Shown here: one piece after another, positions 8,493-16,363 of the stretch | Layout of the letters: every line of letters begins with the position of its first letter | How positions within the stretch are numbered: position 1 is the first letter of the stretch | NCBI GenBank assembly: GCA_025935155.1 | Contig: JAICVV010000003.1 | Span: 1-19,294 of the forward strand | Reading direction: 5' to 3' | Length of the DNA stretch: 19,294 nt | Source of the DNA: Alphaproteobacteria bacterium | GTDB lineage: Bacteria > Pseudomonadota > Alphaproteobacteria > Micropepsales > Micropepsaceae | Notes under the pieces: generated by a model | Database searches by the model: none | What the model was told of the DNA's origin: nothing | The model's input: the letters and a program-made list of their open reading frames with translations, nothing else | Made by a program: the position numbers and the translations under genes

Positions 8493-10247
8493 TCAGATCA
8501 GTTCGCGAACTTTGTCGGATAATACCGTCAGCGCGATCCGCTTGGCGTTGGGCGTTCCCTTTGCCAGGCCTTCGGCAAAATGAAGCGCCTGCTTTGGCTC
8601 GATCTTCGGCGGCATTGGCGGCTCATCGGGATCGACAATGGCTTCAATAAGGCCGGGGCCCGGCGTGTTCAACGCCGTCTGCAGCGTTGCGGCGCATTGT
8701 TCGGGATCATCGATGCGCCAGGAGGCGATCCCAAAGCCCTGTGCCACAGTGGTAAATTCGATGGGCTGAAGCTCGCAGACATATTCCGGGTTGCCCAGGA
8801 ACACCATCTGCTCCCATTTAATCTGGCCGAGCACGTTGTTCTTGATGACGATGATTTTCACATTGAGATTGTATTTCCTGAGCGTCGCCATCTCGCCCAT
8901 CAGCATTGTGAGTCCGCCGTCCCCTACGAACGCGACTACCTGCCGTTCCGGATAGGCAACCGCCGCGCCGACGGCATAGGGCAGCCCGCACGCCATAGTG
9001 GCGAGGTTGCCGGAGCACGAGAACTGCATTCCGTTGCGGATCGAAAGGTGCCGCGCGATCCAGGTGGTGATGGTGCCGGAATCGGTAGACACGATGGCAT
9101 CGTCCTGAAGGAGCCGGTTCAGCGCATGCGCCACAACCTGCGGCTTCATTGGCTTCTCCATGCGCGTGGCGCGCTCCTCCATCAGTTCCTGCCAATCTTT
9201 CATCCGCTCCTGCGCTCTTTCGAGGAAGCTGCGGTCTTCGCGAAGCGTCAGACGCGGAAGCAGGGCCCGAAGGACACCCGCAGAGTCGCCCACCAACGGG
9301 CATTCCACCGGGCTGCGCAGGCCGATCCGTTTGGGATCGTGGTCGATTTGCACGATCCGCGCGGAACCGGGCTTGGGATAGAACTCGATGTACGGAAAAC
9401 AGCTGCCAATGATCAGCAGCGCGTCGCACTCTTCCATCGCTTCCTGCGAAGGCCGCGTGCCCAGAAGGCCAATGCCGCCGGTGCAATAGGGGCTGTCATC
9501 CGGCAGCGCGCCTTTCCCGAGCAACGCTTTGATCACCGGAGCGCCCAGCCGCTCGGCCGTGGCGGCAAGCTCGCGCGAGGCATGCAGCGCACCCTGCCCT
9601 GCAAGAATGGCTGGCTTCTTAGCGCCGTTGAGAATTTCGGCCGCGAGCTTCAACCGGTCTTCGGGAGGAAGGGAATGCTGCCATCCCATGACATCCGACA
9701 GATGGTGCTTCAGGTTGCGGCTCGAACGGATATCTTCCGAAACCTCTTCGTCCTGAAAGTCCACCGGAATGGTCACATGGCTCACGCCGCGATAGGCGAG
9801 CGCGGTGCGGCAGGCGAGCGAAACGACATTGCGCGTGTGCGCCGCGCCCATGACACGGCTGTCATAGACGGCAACGTCCATGTATAACTTGTCGAGCTCG
9901 ACATCCTGCTGCGTGTAGGTGTGCAACAGGTCGTGGAATTGTAGACCGGTAATCGCAATCACCGGCACCTGGTCCAGCTTGGCATCGTAGAGGCCGTTCA
10001 GAAGGTGAATGCCGCCAGGGCCTGACGTGGCAATACAGGCGCCGAGCTTGCCGGTCCACTTCGCATAACCGCATGCGGCGAACGCGGCTGCCTCTTCATG
10101 CCGCACCTGTATGAAACGGATTTCATCTTTGCGGCGCCGCAAAGATTCAATCACCCCATTGATGCCATCCCCGGGAATTCCGAAAATTACGTTCACACCC
10201 CAGTCGATCAGCGTGTCGACCAGAACGTCGCCTGCGGTCATAGCCAT
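8493..10247 (-). CDS. Thiamine-diphosphate-dependent enzyme, pyruvate oxidase (PoxB)/acetolactate synthase-like
   Basis: This 584-residue enzyme has the three-domain layout of pyruvate oxidase and acetolactate synthase. The N-terminal domain has the catalytic glutamate Glu51 (VRHEEAAAFAACG) and TSGPGG at 74-79. The middle domain, about 195-335, is of the nucleotide/FAD-binding type. The C-terminal cofactor domain has GDG at 442-444 and NN at 470-471, the Mg-diphosphate motif. The tail PPMPPKIEPKQA resembles the PoxB tail, so decarboxylation of pyruvate or another 2-oxo acid with electron transfer to quinone is plausible but unproven. I chose the ATG at 10247, with AAAGG about eight bases ahead; the open frame extends to 10352 without support, and a second ATG lies two codons in. 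It is first in the operon with the enolase-superfamily and FAD/Fe-S genes. Confidence 0.87.
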   Translation of the reverse strand: MAMTAGDVLVDTLIDWGVNVIFGIPGDGINGVIESLRRRKDEIRFIQVRHEEAAAFAACGYAKWTGKLGACIATSGPGGIHLLNGLYDAKLDQVPVIAITGLQFHDLLHTYTQQDVELDKLYMDVAVYDSRVMGAAHTRNVVSLACRTALAYRGVSHVTIPVDFQDEEVSEDIRSSRNLKHHLSDVMGWQHSLPPEDRLKLAAEILNGAKKPAILAGQGALHASRELAATAERLGAPVIKALLGKGALPDDSPYCTGGIGLLGTRPSQEAMEECDALLIIGSCFPYIEFYPKPGSARIVQIDHDPKRIGLRSPVECPLVGDSAGVLRALLPRLTLREDRSFLERAQERMKDWQELMEERATRMEKPMKPQVVAHALNRLLQDDAIVSTDSGTITTWIARHLSIRNGMQFSCSGNLATMACGLPYAVGAAVAYPERQVVAFVGDGGLTMLMGEMATLRKYNLNVKIIVIKNNVLGQIKWEQMVFLGNPEYVCELQPIEFTTVAQGFGIASWRIDDPEQCAATLQTALNTPGPGLIEAIVDPDEPPMPPKIEPKQALHFAEGLAKGTPNAKRIALTVLSDKVRELI

Positions 10248-10378
10248 ACGATTGCCTTTGAAAAGACACCTATATTGGCAACCGAATGACCGGCCCTCGG
10301 TTCCCGCCCAGCCATTCATTTGCAACAACACGACGGCGTTTCGAGGGAACATTCATCGGCCGCCGCCGTTGCCCGCGG
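10248..10378. promoter_or_regulatory. Divergent promoter region with an inverted repeat
   Basis: This region lies between the TPP-enzyme start (minus) and the preferred start of the ASRT-family gene (plus). The sequence CGATTGCC at 10249-10256 and GGCAACCG at 10277-10284 form an inverted repeat matching at 7 of 8 positions with a 20-base spacer. The left arm overlaps the ribosome-binding site of the TPP gene. It could be an operator or an mRNA stem-loop. No good -35/-10 pair could be assigned in either direction. This is a candidate only. Confidence 0.3.
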
Positions 10379-10765
10379 GTGAGCGAGCAATCCCGTTTCG
10401 GCTGCCGGCGTTGGGCAATCCCCGAAGGTTATATTCCGGGACAGAGTGTCGATCCAAACGATCGCGCGCTGATCTCACATGAGGCCGCTTGCCTGCTGAA
10501 CCCCACCGACGACGATGCCCAGGTGGACATCACGATTTTCTTCGAGAACCGTGAACCCGCTGGTCCATACCGCATCTTGCTAGGAGCGCGGCGCACCAAG
10601 CATTTGAGGTTCAACGACTTGCGCGACCCTGAATCCATTCCGCGCGATACGCCGTATTCTTCACTGATCGAATCGTCGGTGCCGATCGTGGTGCAGCACA
10701 CGCGTCTCGACTCGCGCAATCCGTACATCGCGCTCCTGAGCACAATCGCCTTCGCGCTGGATTAA
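10379..10765 (+). CDS. Sensory rhodopsin transducer (ASRT)-family protein, orphan
   Basis: This roughly 128-residue soluble protein is strongly similar, from memory, to the Anabaena sensory rhodopsin transducer. Shared stretches include WAIPEGYIP near the start, ISHEAACLLNPTDDDAQVDI, GPYRILLGARRTKHLRFNDL, and near the end VPIVVQHTRLDSR and ALLSTIAFA. The Anabaena protein is a small beta-sandwich tetramer that binds a rhodopsin. Most relatives occur without one, and the family has been proposed to bind small, carbohydrate-related ligands. No rhodopsin is seen here; the neighbours are sugar-acid-type enzymes, which fits the ligand idea. The GTG at 10379 gives the usual family length. An in-frame ATG at 10286 would add 31 arginine-rich residues unlike the family. 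No strong ribosome-binding site supports either start. Confidence 0.85.
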   Translation: MSEQSRFGCRRWAIPEGYIPGQSVDPNDRALISHEAACLLNPTDDDAQVDITIFFENREPAGPYRILLGARRTKHLRFNDLRDPESIPRDTPYSSLIESSVPIVVQHTRLDSRNPYIALLSTIAFALD

Positions 10766-11068
10766 TTGGGGCACGCGCAAGCGCTCTGTCGAGCGGGCGT
10801 GCGATGAAACGGCCCGTGTGCCGCGCGATTACCTGATACTCTCTCTGACAGCCGTCCAGATCGATGAGACGTGCGGCGATTTCGCCCGGGTAAAAGAGGA
10901 ATCAAGGCGTTCATCCAGTTTGCTCTAGCGGCCACTCCCAAAAGGGGAACTTTGCTGCAAATGCTCGCGTTTCTCTCGCGGCCCTGAGGCGAAGGCCGCT
11001 TTCAGCTTGCGCAAATTTAATCTCAGGCATGAAACGCTTCCGGAATGGGCCGACGGGAGGGGTAGATA
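10766..11068 (+). promoter_or_regulatory. Leader upstream of the ACIII operon, no gene seen
   Basis: About 300 bases hold no convincing coding sequence. A stem of GCACGC/GCGTGC with an inner CGCTC/GAGCG stem spans 10771-10802, directly after the ASRT-family stop; it lacks a T-run, so it is only a weak terminator candidate. A perfect palindrome, TTTGC-T-GCAAA, is at 10951-10961 and a related TTGCGCAA at 11007-11014. A GCGGCC/GGCCGC stem is at 10978-10999. The ribosome-binding site GGGAGGGG at 11055-11062, six bases before the actA ATG, is strong. The actA promoter should be in this leader, but no -35/-10 pair stands out. Confidence 0.4.
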
Positions 11069-11725
11069 ATGGCCCAGTTGTTCCGGCCGGGCGCGAACAG
11101 CATCGCTGTCATTATCATCGTCGCCATTTTCGTCCTCCCAACGGGAGCGGTGGCCGTCAGCTATTTCCTCTGGAAGTCGCCTTACGCCACCAGTCAGTAC
11201 CTTACCCTCGCGCAACCCGTTCCGTTCAGCCATGAGCATCATGTCGGCGCGCTGGGGATCGACTGCCGCATGTGTCACACAGGGGTGGAGAAGGCTGCAT
11301 TCGCCGGCCTTCCTCCCACCCACACCTGCATGACGTGCCACTCGCAGATTTGGACCAACGCGCAGATGCTGGCGCCGGTGCGCCAGAGTCTGGCATCCGG
11401 CACGCCGCTGCACTGGCAGCGCGTCAATCGCGTGCCGGATTATGTCTTTTTCGACCATAGCATTCATGTCGCAAAGGGAATCGGCTGTTCTGTCTGTCAC
11501 GGCCCTGTCCAGAAAATGGCGCTGATGCGCCAGCAGAAGCCGCTTACGATGGGCTGGTGCCTGTCGTGCCACCGCCACCCCGAGCGCTACATCCGGCCGA
11601 GGGATCAGGTGTTCAACATGTTCTGGAGCATGCCTCCGGACCAGATCGCGCAAGGCCGCAAGCTTATCGCCAAATATCTCATCCACACGGCGCACATGAC
11701 GGATTGCTCGACATGTCACCGTTGA
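11069..11725 (+). CDS. actA: Alternative complex III subunit A, pentahaem cytochrome c
   Basis: This 218-residue protein is held by an uncleaved N-terminal membrane helix (about residues 10-34) with the rest in the periplasm. Five CxxCH haem sites are visible: C66-H70, C87-H91, C140-H144, C164-H168 and C213-H217; the last lies at the very C-terminus. Five haems match the usual ActA of alternative complex III, which oxidises quinol and passes electrons to an oxidase or to soluble cytochrome c. The start ATG has a strong ribosome-binding site, GGGAGGGG, six bases away. It is the first gene of a long plus-strand operon and overlaps actB by 13 bases. The order and partners distinguish it from cytochromes of the NrfH/polysulfide reductase systems. 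Confidence 0.93.
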   Translation: MAQLFRPGANSIAVIIIVAIFVLPTGAVAVSYFLWKSPYATSQYLTLAQPVPFSHEHHVGALGIDCRMCHTGVEKAAFAGLPPTHTCMTCHSQIWTNAQMLAPVRQSLASGTPLHWQRVNRVPDYVFFDHSIHVAKGIGCSVCHGPVQKMALMRQQKPLTMGWCLSCHRHPERYIRPRDQVFNMFWSMPPDQIAQGRKLIAKYLIHTAHMTDCSTCHR

Positions 11726-14502
11726 GCGGCCGTCTCGAGCTAAACCGCCGCGCGGCGCTCAAAGGATTAGCGGCGGCAATGGCCGCGAGCATGGCGCGTT
11801 GCAGCCAGCCAACGGAAGAAATCATCCCTTACGTGAACATGCCGGAAGGCATGGTGGCGGGGGAGCCGATGCGATTCGCCACGACGCTTTCTCTTGCCGG
11901 TTATGGGCGCGGCTTTTTGGGTATCTCGGTGGACGGGCGGCCGATCAAGATGGAGGGCAATCCAGGGCACCCGTTCAGCCTTGGCGCGACCGACATCTTT
12001 GCGGAATCCGAGGTACTGACGCTCTACGATCCCGACCGTTCCAGCGTAATTCGCCGCAAGGGCGCGATTGCCACATGGGACGATTTCGCTGCGGAGTGGA
12101 ATCGCGTAGCGCAGACGAACGATGGCCGCGGTCTTGCGCTGGTGACCGGCCGCACAACGTCCCCTACTACGCTGGCGCGCATCGACGCGTTACGTACCCG
12201 CTTTCCGGCATTGCGCTGGTATCGCTACGAGCCAGTGAACGACGATGCGTCGCGGGCGGGCGGGCGCATAGTGTTTGGACGTGTCGTGACGGCTTTGCCG
12301 CGCTGGAGCGATGCCGATGTGGTACTGGTACTCGACGGCGATCCCCTCGGACATGGCCCCGACGAGCTGCGCATTGCGCGCGGATACTCATCGCGGCGGA
12401 ACGGCAAAAACAGGCGCCAGAGAATCCATGTCGCAGAGCCGGTGTGGACGTTGACCGGCGCTACGGCCGATTTTCGCATTGCGCTGAAACCCGGGCATGT
12501 GCGCGAGGTTGCGCGCCTGATAGCCAACGGCCTCGGCGCACAGCTCGGGGAACCGCGCTTGCCGGATTACGCCCATGCATTCGCGCAGCGGGTGAGCCAG
12601 GAGTTGCAGAGCGCGAAACGACGCGCGCTGGTCCTGACTGGCGAAGGACAGCCCGCGGAGATGCATGCGCTGTGTCACTGGATTAATTCGCAGCTTGCGG
12701 CACCGGTCGATTACTTTCCGCCGCAGGATCCCTTCGAGAACGACCATGCATATGAGCTGAAAAGCCTTGCCGATGACCTCCATGCTCGCCGGATCAAGGC
12801 GCTCATCGTTGTCGATTCAAACCCGGTTTACGATGCGCCGGACATGCTGCGGATCGCCGATGGCATCGCCGACGTGCCCTTCAGTGCTCATATTGGCCTC
12901 TATCGTGACGAGACGGCGGGATGTTGCAAATGGACTCTGCCGCTCAGCCACGCCCTGGAAACATGGGGAGATGCGCGCGCACTCGATGGCACGGCTTCGA
13001 TCGTCCAGCCGCTGATCCAGCGGCTCTATCCGACGCGCACGCGCGATGAATATCTGGCGGAGCTTGCAAACGAACCGGTTACCGATGCCTATGACCTGAC
13101 CCGCAACAGCTGGCGAAAGGGTGCACCGGCTGGAGGTGATTTCGAGAAGCAGTGGCGCGCGGCCTTGCACGATGGCGTTATTGCAAAAACAGCAGCTCAA
13201 CCCACCACAGCGTCCAGCTCCCGCATCGCCACTCTCCCCTATGCCGCTCCACAACACGAGCTTGTGCTTCAGCTTTCCCCCGACACTTCGGTGTGGGATG
13301 GCCGGTTTGCCAACAACGCCTGGCTGCAGGAGTGCGCCAAGCCTTTCACCCGCCAGGTCTGGGGCAATGCAATTCAGATTGCACCGGCCGACGCTGCGAA
13401 ACTCGGCATTGCCGACGAAGAAACTGTCGATGTCACCGTGGGCGGAGAGACTGTCTCTGCGCCGGCCGTAATTATGCCGGGACAGGCGGATGGCGTTGTC
13501 GCTGCCGGTTGGGGACAGGGGCGGCTGAGTGCGGGGCGGATCGGCACTGGAGTGGGCGCGCGCACCTGCGGACTCGGCACGCACCCATTCGCCCGTTCAC
13601 TTGCCGGCGCCGTCGTTCGCAAGAGCGCACGGAACGTCCCTTTTCGGTCGCTGCAGGCGCACACGCGGCTCAACGGACGCACGGAAGACCTGTTTCAGAT
13701 TGCAACCGCCGGCGAACTCGCGCCGCGCCACGGGAAAGCAGCGCCGCCCCCAAACATGCTGGGGATTCCAAATCGCGGCGAATATGCCTGGGCAATGGTG
13801 GTGGACACCGACGCCTGCATTGGCTGCAATGCCTGCGTTGTCGCCTGCCAGGCTGAGAACAACGTGCCGGTGGTCGGACCGGAAGAAGTCACGCAGGGCC
13901 GCGACATGCACTGGCTGCGGGTGGATTCCTATGCCCGTCCGCACGGTTACTCGCTGCGGCGCGGATTTGAGCCCGTGCCCTGCATGCACTGCGAGTTGGC
14001 GCCTTGCGAGCCGGTGTGTCCGGTCGAGGCATCGGTGCACGATCACGAAGGCCTGAACGTGCAGGTTTACAACCGCTGCATCGGCACCCGCTTCTGCGAA
14101 GCGAATTGCCCCTACAAGGTACGCCGCTTCAACTGGTTCGATTATTCCGGCGCCCAGGCCTACGCGAACGAAGGCCCCTCGCTGAAGGCGCAGCACAATC
14201 CGGATGTGTCGGCGCGCGGCCGCGGCGTGATGGAAAAGTGCAACTATTGCCTCCAGCGCATCAGCCGGGCGCGCAAAACCGCAGAAAAGCAGGAACGGGA
14301 AATCGCCGAAGGCGAAATCGTTACGGCCTGCCAGGCCGCGTGCCCTACCCGCGCGATCCATTTCGGCGATCTGAACAGGGCCAATTCCGATGTCTCGCAG
14401 CTTCGCGCGACGCCGCAGCATTACGTGTTGCTCGCCGATCTCAACACCCGGCCGCGCACGACGTACCTGAAACGCGTCTACAACAGCGATGAAACAGCAT
14501 GA
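11713..14502 (+). CDS. actB: Alternative complex III subunit B, molybdopterin-oxidoreductase-like / Fe-S protein
   Basis: This 929-residue fused subunit has a twin-arginine signal NRRAALKGLAA at 11-21, followed by Cys30 in the family position before QPTEEIIPYV. Residues about 31-680 resemble a molybdopterin oxidoreductase; in ACIII this domain is known to carry no molybdenum cofactor. The C-terminal Fe-S domain has four cysteine groups: C702/705/708/712, C757/760/765/769, C789/795/799 with Thr792 in place of a cysteine (the expected 3Fe-4S site), and C843/846/873/877. I chose the ATG at 11713, 13 bases inside actA; upstream codons are a shadow of actA. Compared with larger relatives of about 1000 residues, the usual acidic N-terminal stretch before the Tat motif is missing. 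Annotating it as an active molybdoenzyme would be misleading. Confidence 0.92.
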   Translation: MSPLSGRLELNRRAALKGLAAAMAASMARCSQPTEEIIPYVNMPEGMVAGEPMRFATTLSLAGYGRGFLGISVDGRPIKMEGNPGHPFSLGATDIFAESEVLTLYDPDRSSVIRRKGAIATWDDFAAEWNRVAQTNDGRGLALVTGRTTSPTTLARIDALRTRFPALRWYRYEPVNDDASRAGGRIVFGRVVTALPRWSDADVVLVLDGDPLGHGPDELRIARGYSSRRNGKNRRQRIHVAEPVWTLTGATADFRIALKPGHVREVARLIANGLGAQLGEPRLPDYAHAFAQRVSQELQSAKRRALVLTGEGQPAEMHALCHWINSQLAAPVDYFPPQDPFENDHAYELKSLADDLHARRIKALIVVDSNPVYDAPDMLRIADGIADVPFSAHIGLYRDETAGCCKWTLPLSHALETWGDARALDGTASIVQPLIQRLYPTRTRDEYLAELANEPVTDAYDLTRNSWRKGAPAGGDFEKQWRAALHDGVIAKTAAQPTTASSSRIATLPYAAPQHELVLQLSPDTSVWDGRFANNAWLQECAKPFTRQVWGNAIQIAPADAAKLGIADEETVDVTVGGETVSAPAVIMPGQADGVVAAGWGQGRLSAGRIGTGVGARTCGLGTHPFARSLAGAVVRKSARNVPFRSLQAHTRLNGRTEDLFQIATAGELAPRHGKAAPPPNMLGIPNRGEYAWAMVVDTDACIGCNACVVACQAENNVPVVGPEEVTQGRDMHWLRVDSYARPHGYSLRRGFEPVPCMHCELAPCEPVCPVEASVHDHEGLNVQVYNRCIGTRFCEANCPYKVRRFNWFDYSGAQAYANEGPSLKAQHNPDVSARGRGVMEKCNYCLQRISRARKTAEKQEREIAEGEIVTACQAACPTRAIHFGDLNRANSDVSQLRATPQHYVLLADLNTRPRTTYLKRVYNSDETA

Positions 14503-15857
14503 GCGCCGCGGAGGGAGCGCAAGAGCGATGGATTGGCCCGGAGATTCACAGCCTCGAAGACATCAACGCGCGCGTTTCGGCGCCGATTCTGGCACCCTCT
14601 CATACTTGGCGATGGTGGGTGGCACTCGCGGTTTCCGGCAGCCTCACCATCGTGATGATCGTGACCGTGACATGGCTGTTCGCCCACGGCATCGGCATTT
14701 TCGGCAACAACACCACGATCGTCTGGGGTTTTCCGATCGCCAATTACGTGTGGTGGCTCGGCATCGGCCATGCGGGCACGCTGATCTCGGCGTTGCTGCT
14801 GCTCACCCGGCAGAAATGGCGCGCGTCGCTCAACCGCTTCGCCGAAGCGATGACGCTATTCGCCGTGACGCTTGCCGGTCTGATGCCGATCTTTCACCTC
14901 GGCCGTCCGTATTATGTTTACTGGATCGTGCCTTATCCAAATGTACAGGGGGTATGGCCCCAATGGCGCAGCGCACTGGTGTGGGATTTCTGGGCGGTCG
15001 GCACCTACATCACCTTTTCCATTCTGTTCTGGTATGCGGGCCTCATTCCCGATCTCGCCATGCTTCGTGAGCGCGCAAGAAGCCGCACCGCCCGGCGTCT
15101 GTACGGCGCATTCGCACTCGGCTGGCGCGGTTCGGCGCGGCATTGGGAAATCCATGACCGTTTCTATCGCTATATGGCCGCTCTTGCAGTGCCGCTTGTG
15201 GTTTCAGTGCACAGCATTGTCAGTCTGGATTTTGCCGCGAGCCTCGAGCCGGGATGGTCGGACACAATTTACCCGCCCTATTTCGTGGTGGGTGCGCTCT
15301 ATTCCGGGTTCGCAATGGTGGTGGTGATCGCGGCGGTGCTGCGCTGGGCCTGCCCGTTCAAGCCGTTCGTAACCGTGCGGCATTTCGAGATGATTGCCAA
15401 AGTTCTGCTGATGGCATCCATCATCATGGGCGTGTCGTATGCCACGGAGTGGTTCTGGAGCTGGTACAGCGGCAACCGCTCCGAACGGCACCTGGTGGTG
15501 TTCCTGTTCACGGGACCCTATGCGCCACTCTACTACTGCCAGCTTCTGTTCAACGTCGTGGTTCCGCAGGCGCTGTGGTCTGGCCGGGTGCGGCGGAGCA
15601 TTCCGGCGGTGGTGATCATCGCGATCATCATCAATGTCGGCATGTGGCTGGAACGCATCCTGATTGTGTGGGCGACGCTGTCGCGCGATTACCTGCCAAG
15701 CTCGTGGCGCATCTTCCTGCCGACAGTCTGGGACTGGCTGCTGCTCTTCGGCTCGCTTGGCGCATTCATGTTCATGTTCATGATTTTCGTTCGTTTGATT
15801 CCGGCGCTCCCGGCGCACGAATTGCGCCGGCGATGGCTTGAGGAGAACGCGGCATGA
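14499..15857 (+). CDS. actC: Alternative complex III subunit C, NrfD/PsrC-like quinol-binding membrane protein
   Basis: This 452-residue polytopic membrane protein of the NrfD family has about ten hydrophobic segments. After a roughly 38-residue soluble N-terminus, the first helix starts near WRWWVALAVSG. Conserved-looking polar residues in or near the membrane include His91 (GIGHAGT) and His133 (FHLGRP), in the region where quinol is bound in ACIII. Its role is quinol oxidation next to the Fe-S domain of ActB. The start overlaps the actB stop as ATGA. Polysulfide-reductase PsrC is the obvious mis-annotation; the flanking actA, actD, actE and oxidase genes argue for ACIII. Confidence 0.93.
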   Translation: MSAAEGAQERWIGPEIHSLEDINARVSAPILAPSHTWRWWVALAVSGSLTIVMIVTVTWLFAHGIGIFGNNTTIVWGFPIANYVWWLGIGHAGTLISALLLLTRQKWRASLNRFAEAMTLFAVTLAGLMPIFHLGRPYYVYWIVPYPNVQGVWPQWRSALVWDFWAVGTYITFSILFWYAGLIPDLAMLRERARSRTARRLYGAFALGWRGSARHWEIHDRFYRYMAALAVPLVVSVHSIVSLDFAASLEPGWSDTIYPPYFVVGALYSGFAMVVVIAAVLRWACPFKPFVTVRHFEMIAKVLLMASIIMGVSYATEWFWSWYSGNRSERHLVVFLFTGPYAPLYYCQLLFNVVVPQALWSGRVRRSIPAVVIIAIIINVGMWLERILIVWATLSRDYLPSSWRIFLPTVWDWLLLFGSLGAFMFMFMIFVRLIPALPAHELRRRWLEENAA

Positions 15858-16363
15858 GCGAATTCCTCCTTGCCGAATTCGGCAGCAAGCAAAAAGCAAC
15901 GGCCGCTGCACGCGCAGCAGCCGAAGCGGGGCACGCGCCGCGCGATGTGCTGTCGCCCAGTCCGATCGAAGGCATAACAGACTGGATTGCGCCGCCTCAG
16001 GCGAACAGTCCGATCGGCTGGGTGATGTTCATTGCAGGTGCGGCCGGAGCCGTAATCGGCTATTTGATGCAGTGGTACAGCTCCGTTTTCGCCTATCCCA
16101 CCGACTCCGGCGGGCGGCCGCTCAACAGCTGGCCGGATTTCCTGCTCGTGCCGTACGAGCTGGCGATTCTTTCGGCCGCCATCGTGGGCATTCTCGGCTG
16201 GATGTGGATGTGCGGCCTGCCGAAGCTGAACGATCCACTGTTTGCGGCCGATATCACCGGACGTGCGGTGCAGGATCGTATCCTTCTGGTGTTTCCACCG
16301 AAGGCTGCCGACTGGGTACGAGATCACCTGAAACCCATTGCATGGCACGAGGTTCGCGAATGA
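15854..16363 (+). CDS. actD: Alternative complex III subunit D (DUF3341)
   Basis: This 169-residue protein has two membrane helices, about 53-77 and 96-119, separated by a short loop containing YPTDSGGRPLNSWPDF, typical of DUF3341. The N-terminal roughly 45 residues form a small soluble domain. In known ACIII structures ActD sits beside ActC. The start overlaps the actC stop by four bases and has GAGGAG eight bases ahead. Confidence 0.92.
   Translation: MSEFLLAEFGSKQKATAAARAAAEAGHAPRDVLSPSPIEGITDWIAPPQANSPIGWVMFIAGAAGAVIGYLMQWYSSVFAYPTDSGGRPLNSWPDFLLVPYELAILSAAIVGILGWMWMCGLPKLNDPLFAADITGRAVQDRILLVFPPKAADWVRDHLKPIAWHEVRE

Noticed and set aside
8580..9887. 435-codon open frame on the plus strand opposite the TPP enzyme gene
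   Set aside because: It is an antisense shadow of a well-conserved enzyme; composition is atypical and no domain is recognisable.
10771..10802. Intrinsic terminator after the ASRT-family gene
   Set aside because: The nested stem is real but asymmetric and has no T-run after it, so I describe it only as part of the leader.
10978..10999. GCGGCC/GGCCGC hairpin as an attenuator before actA
   Set aside because: Six-base stems of G and C are common at this base composition, and only three T residues follow.
10925..11719. 264-codon open frame on the minus strand covering the leader and actA
   Set aside because: Most of it is antisense to the pentahaem cytochrome; the part in the leader has no recognisable domain.
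13597..14421. 274-codon open frame on the minus strand in the Fe-S part of actB
   Set aside because: The plus strand carries four intact Fe-S cysteine groups here; the minus frame has no family features.
11713..15857. Annotation of actB/actC as molybdenum-dependent polysulfide, thiosulfate or arsenate reductase
   Set aside because: The A-B-C-D-E-F order, pentahaem and monohaem cytochromes, DUF3341 subunit and downstream oxidase fit alternative complex III instead.
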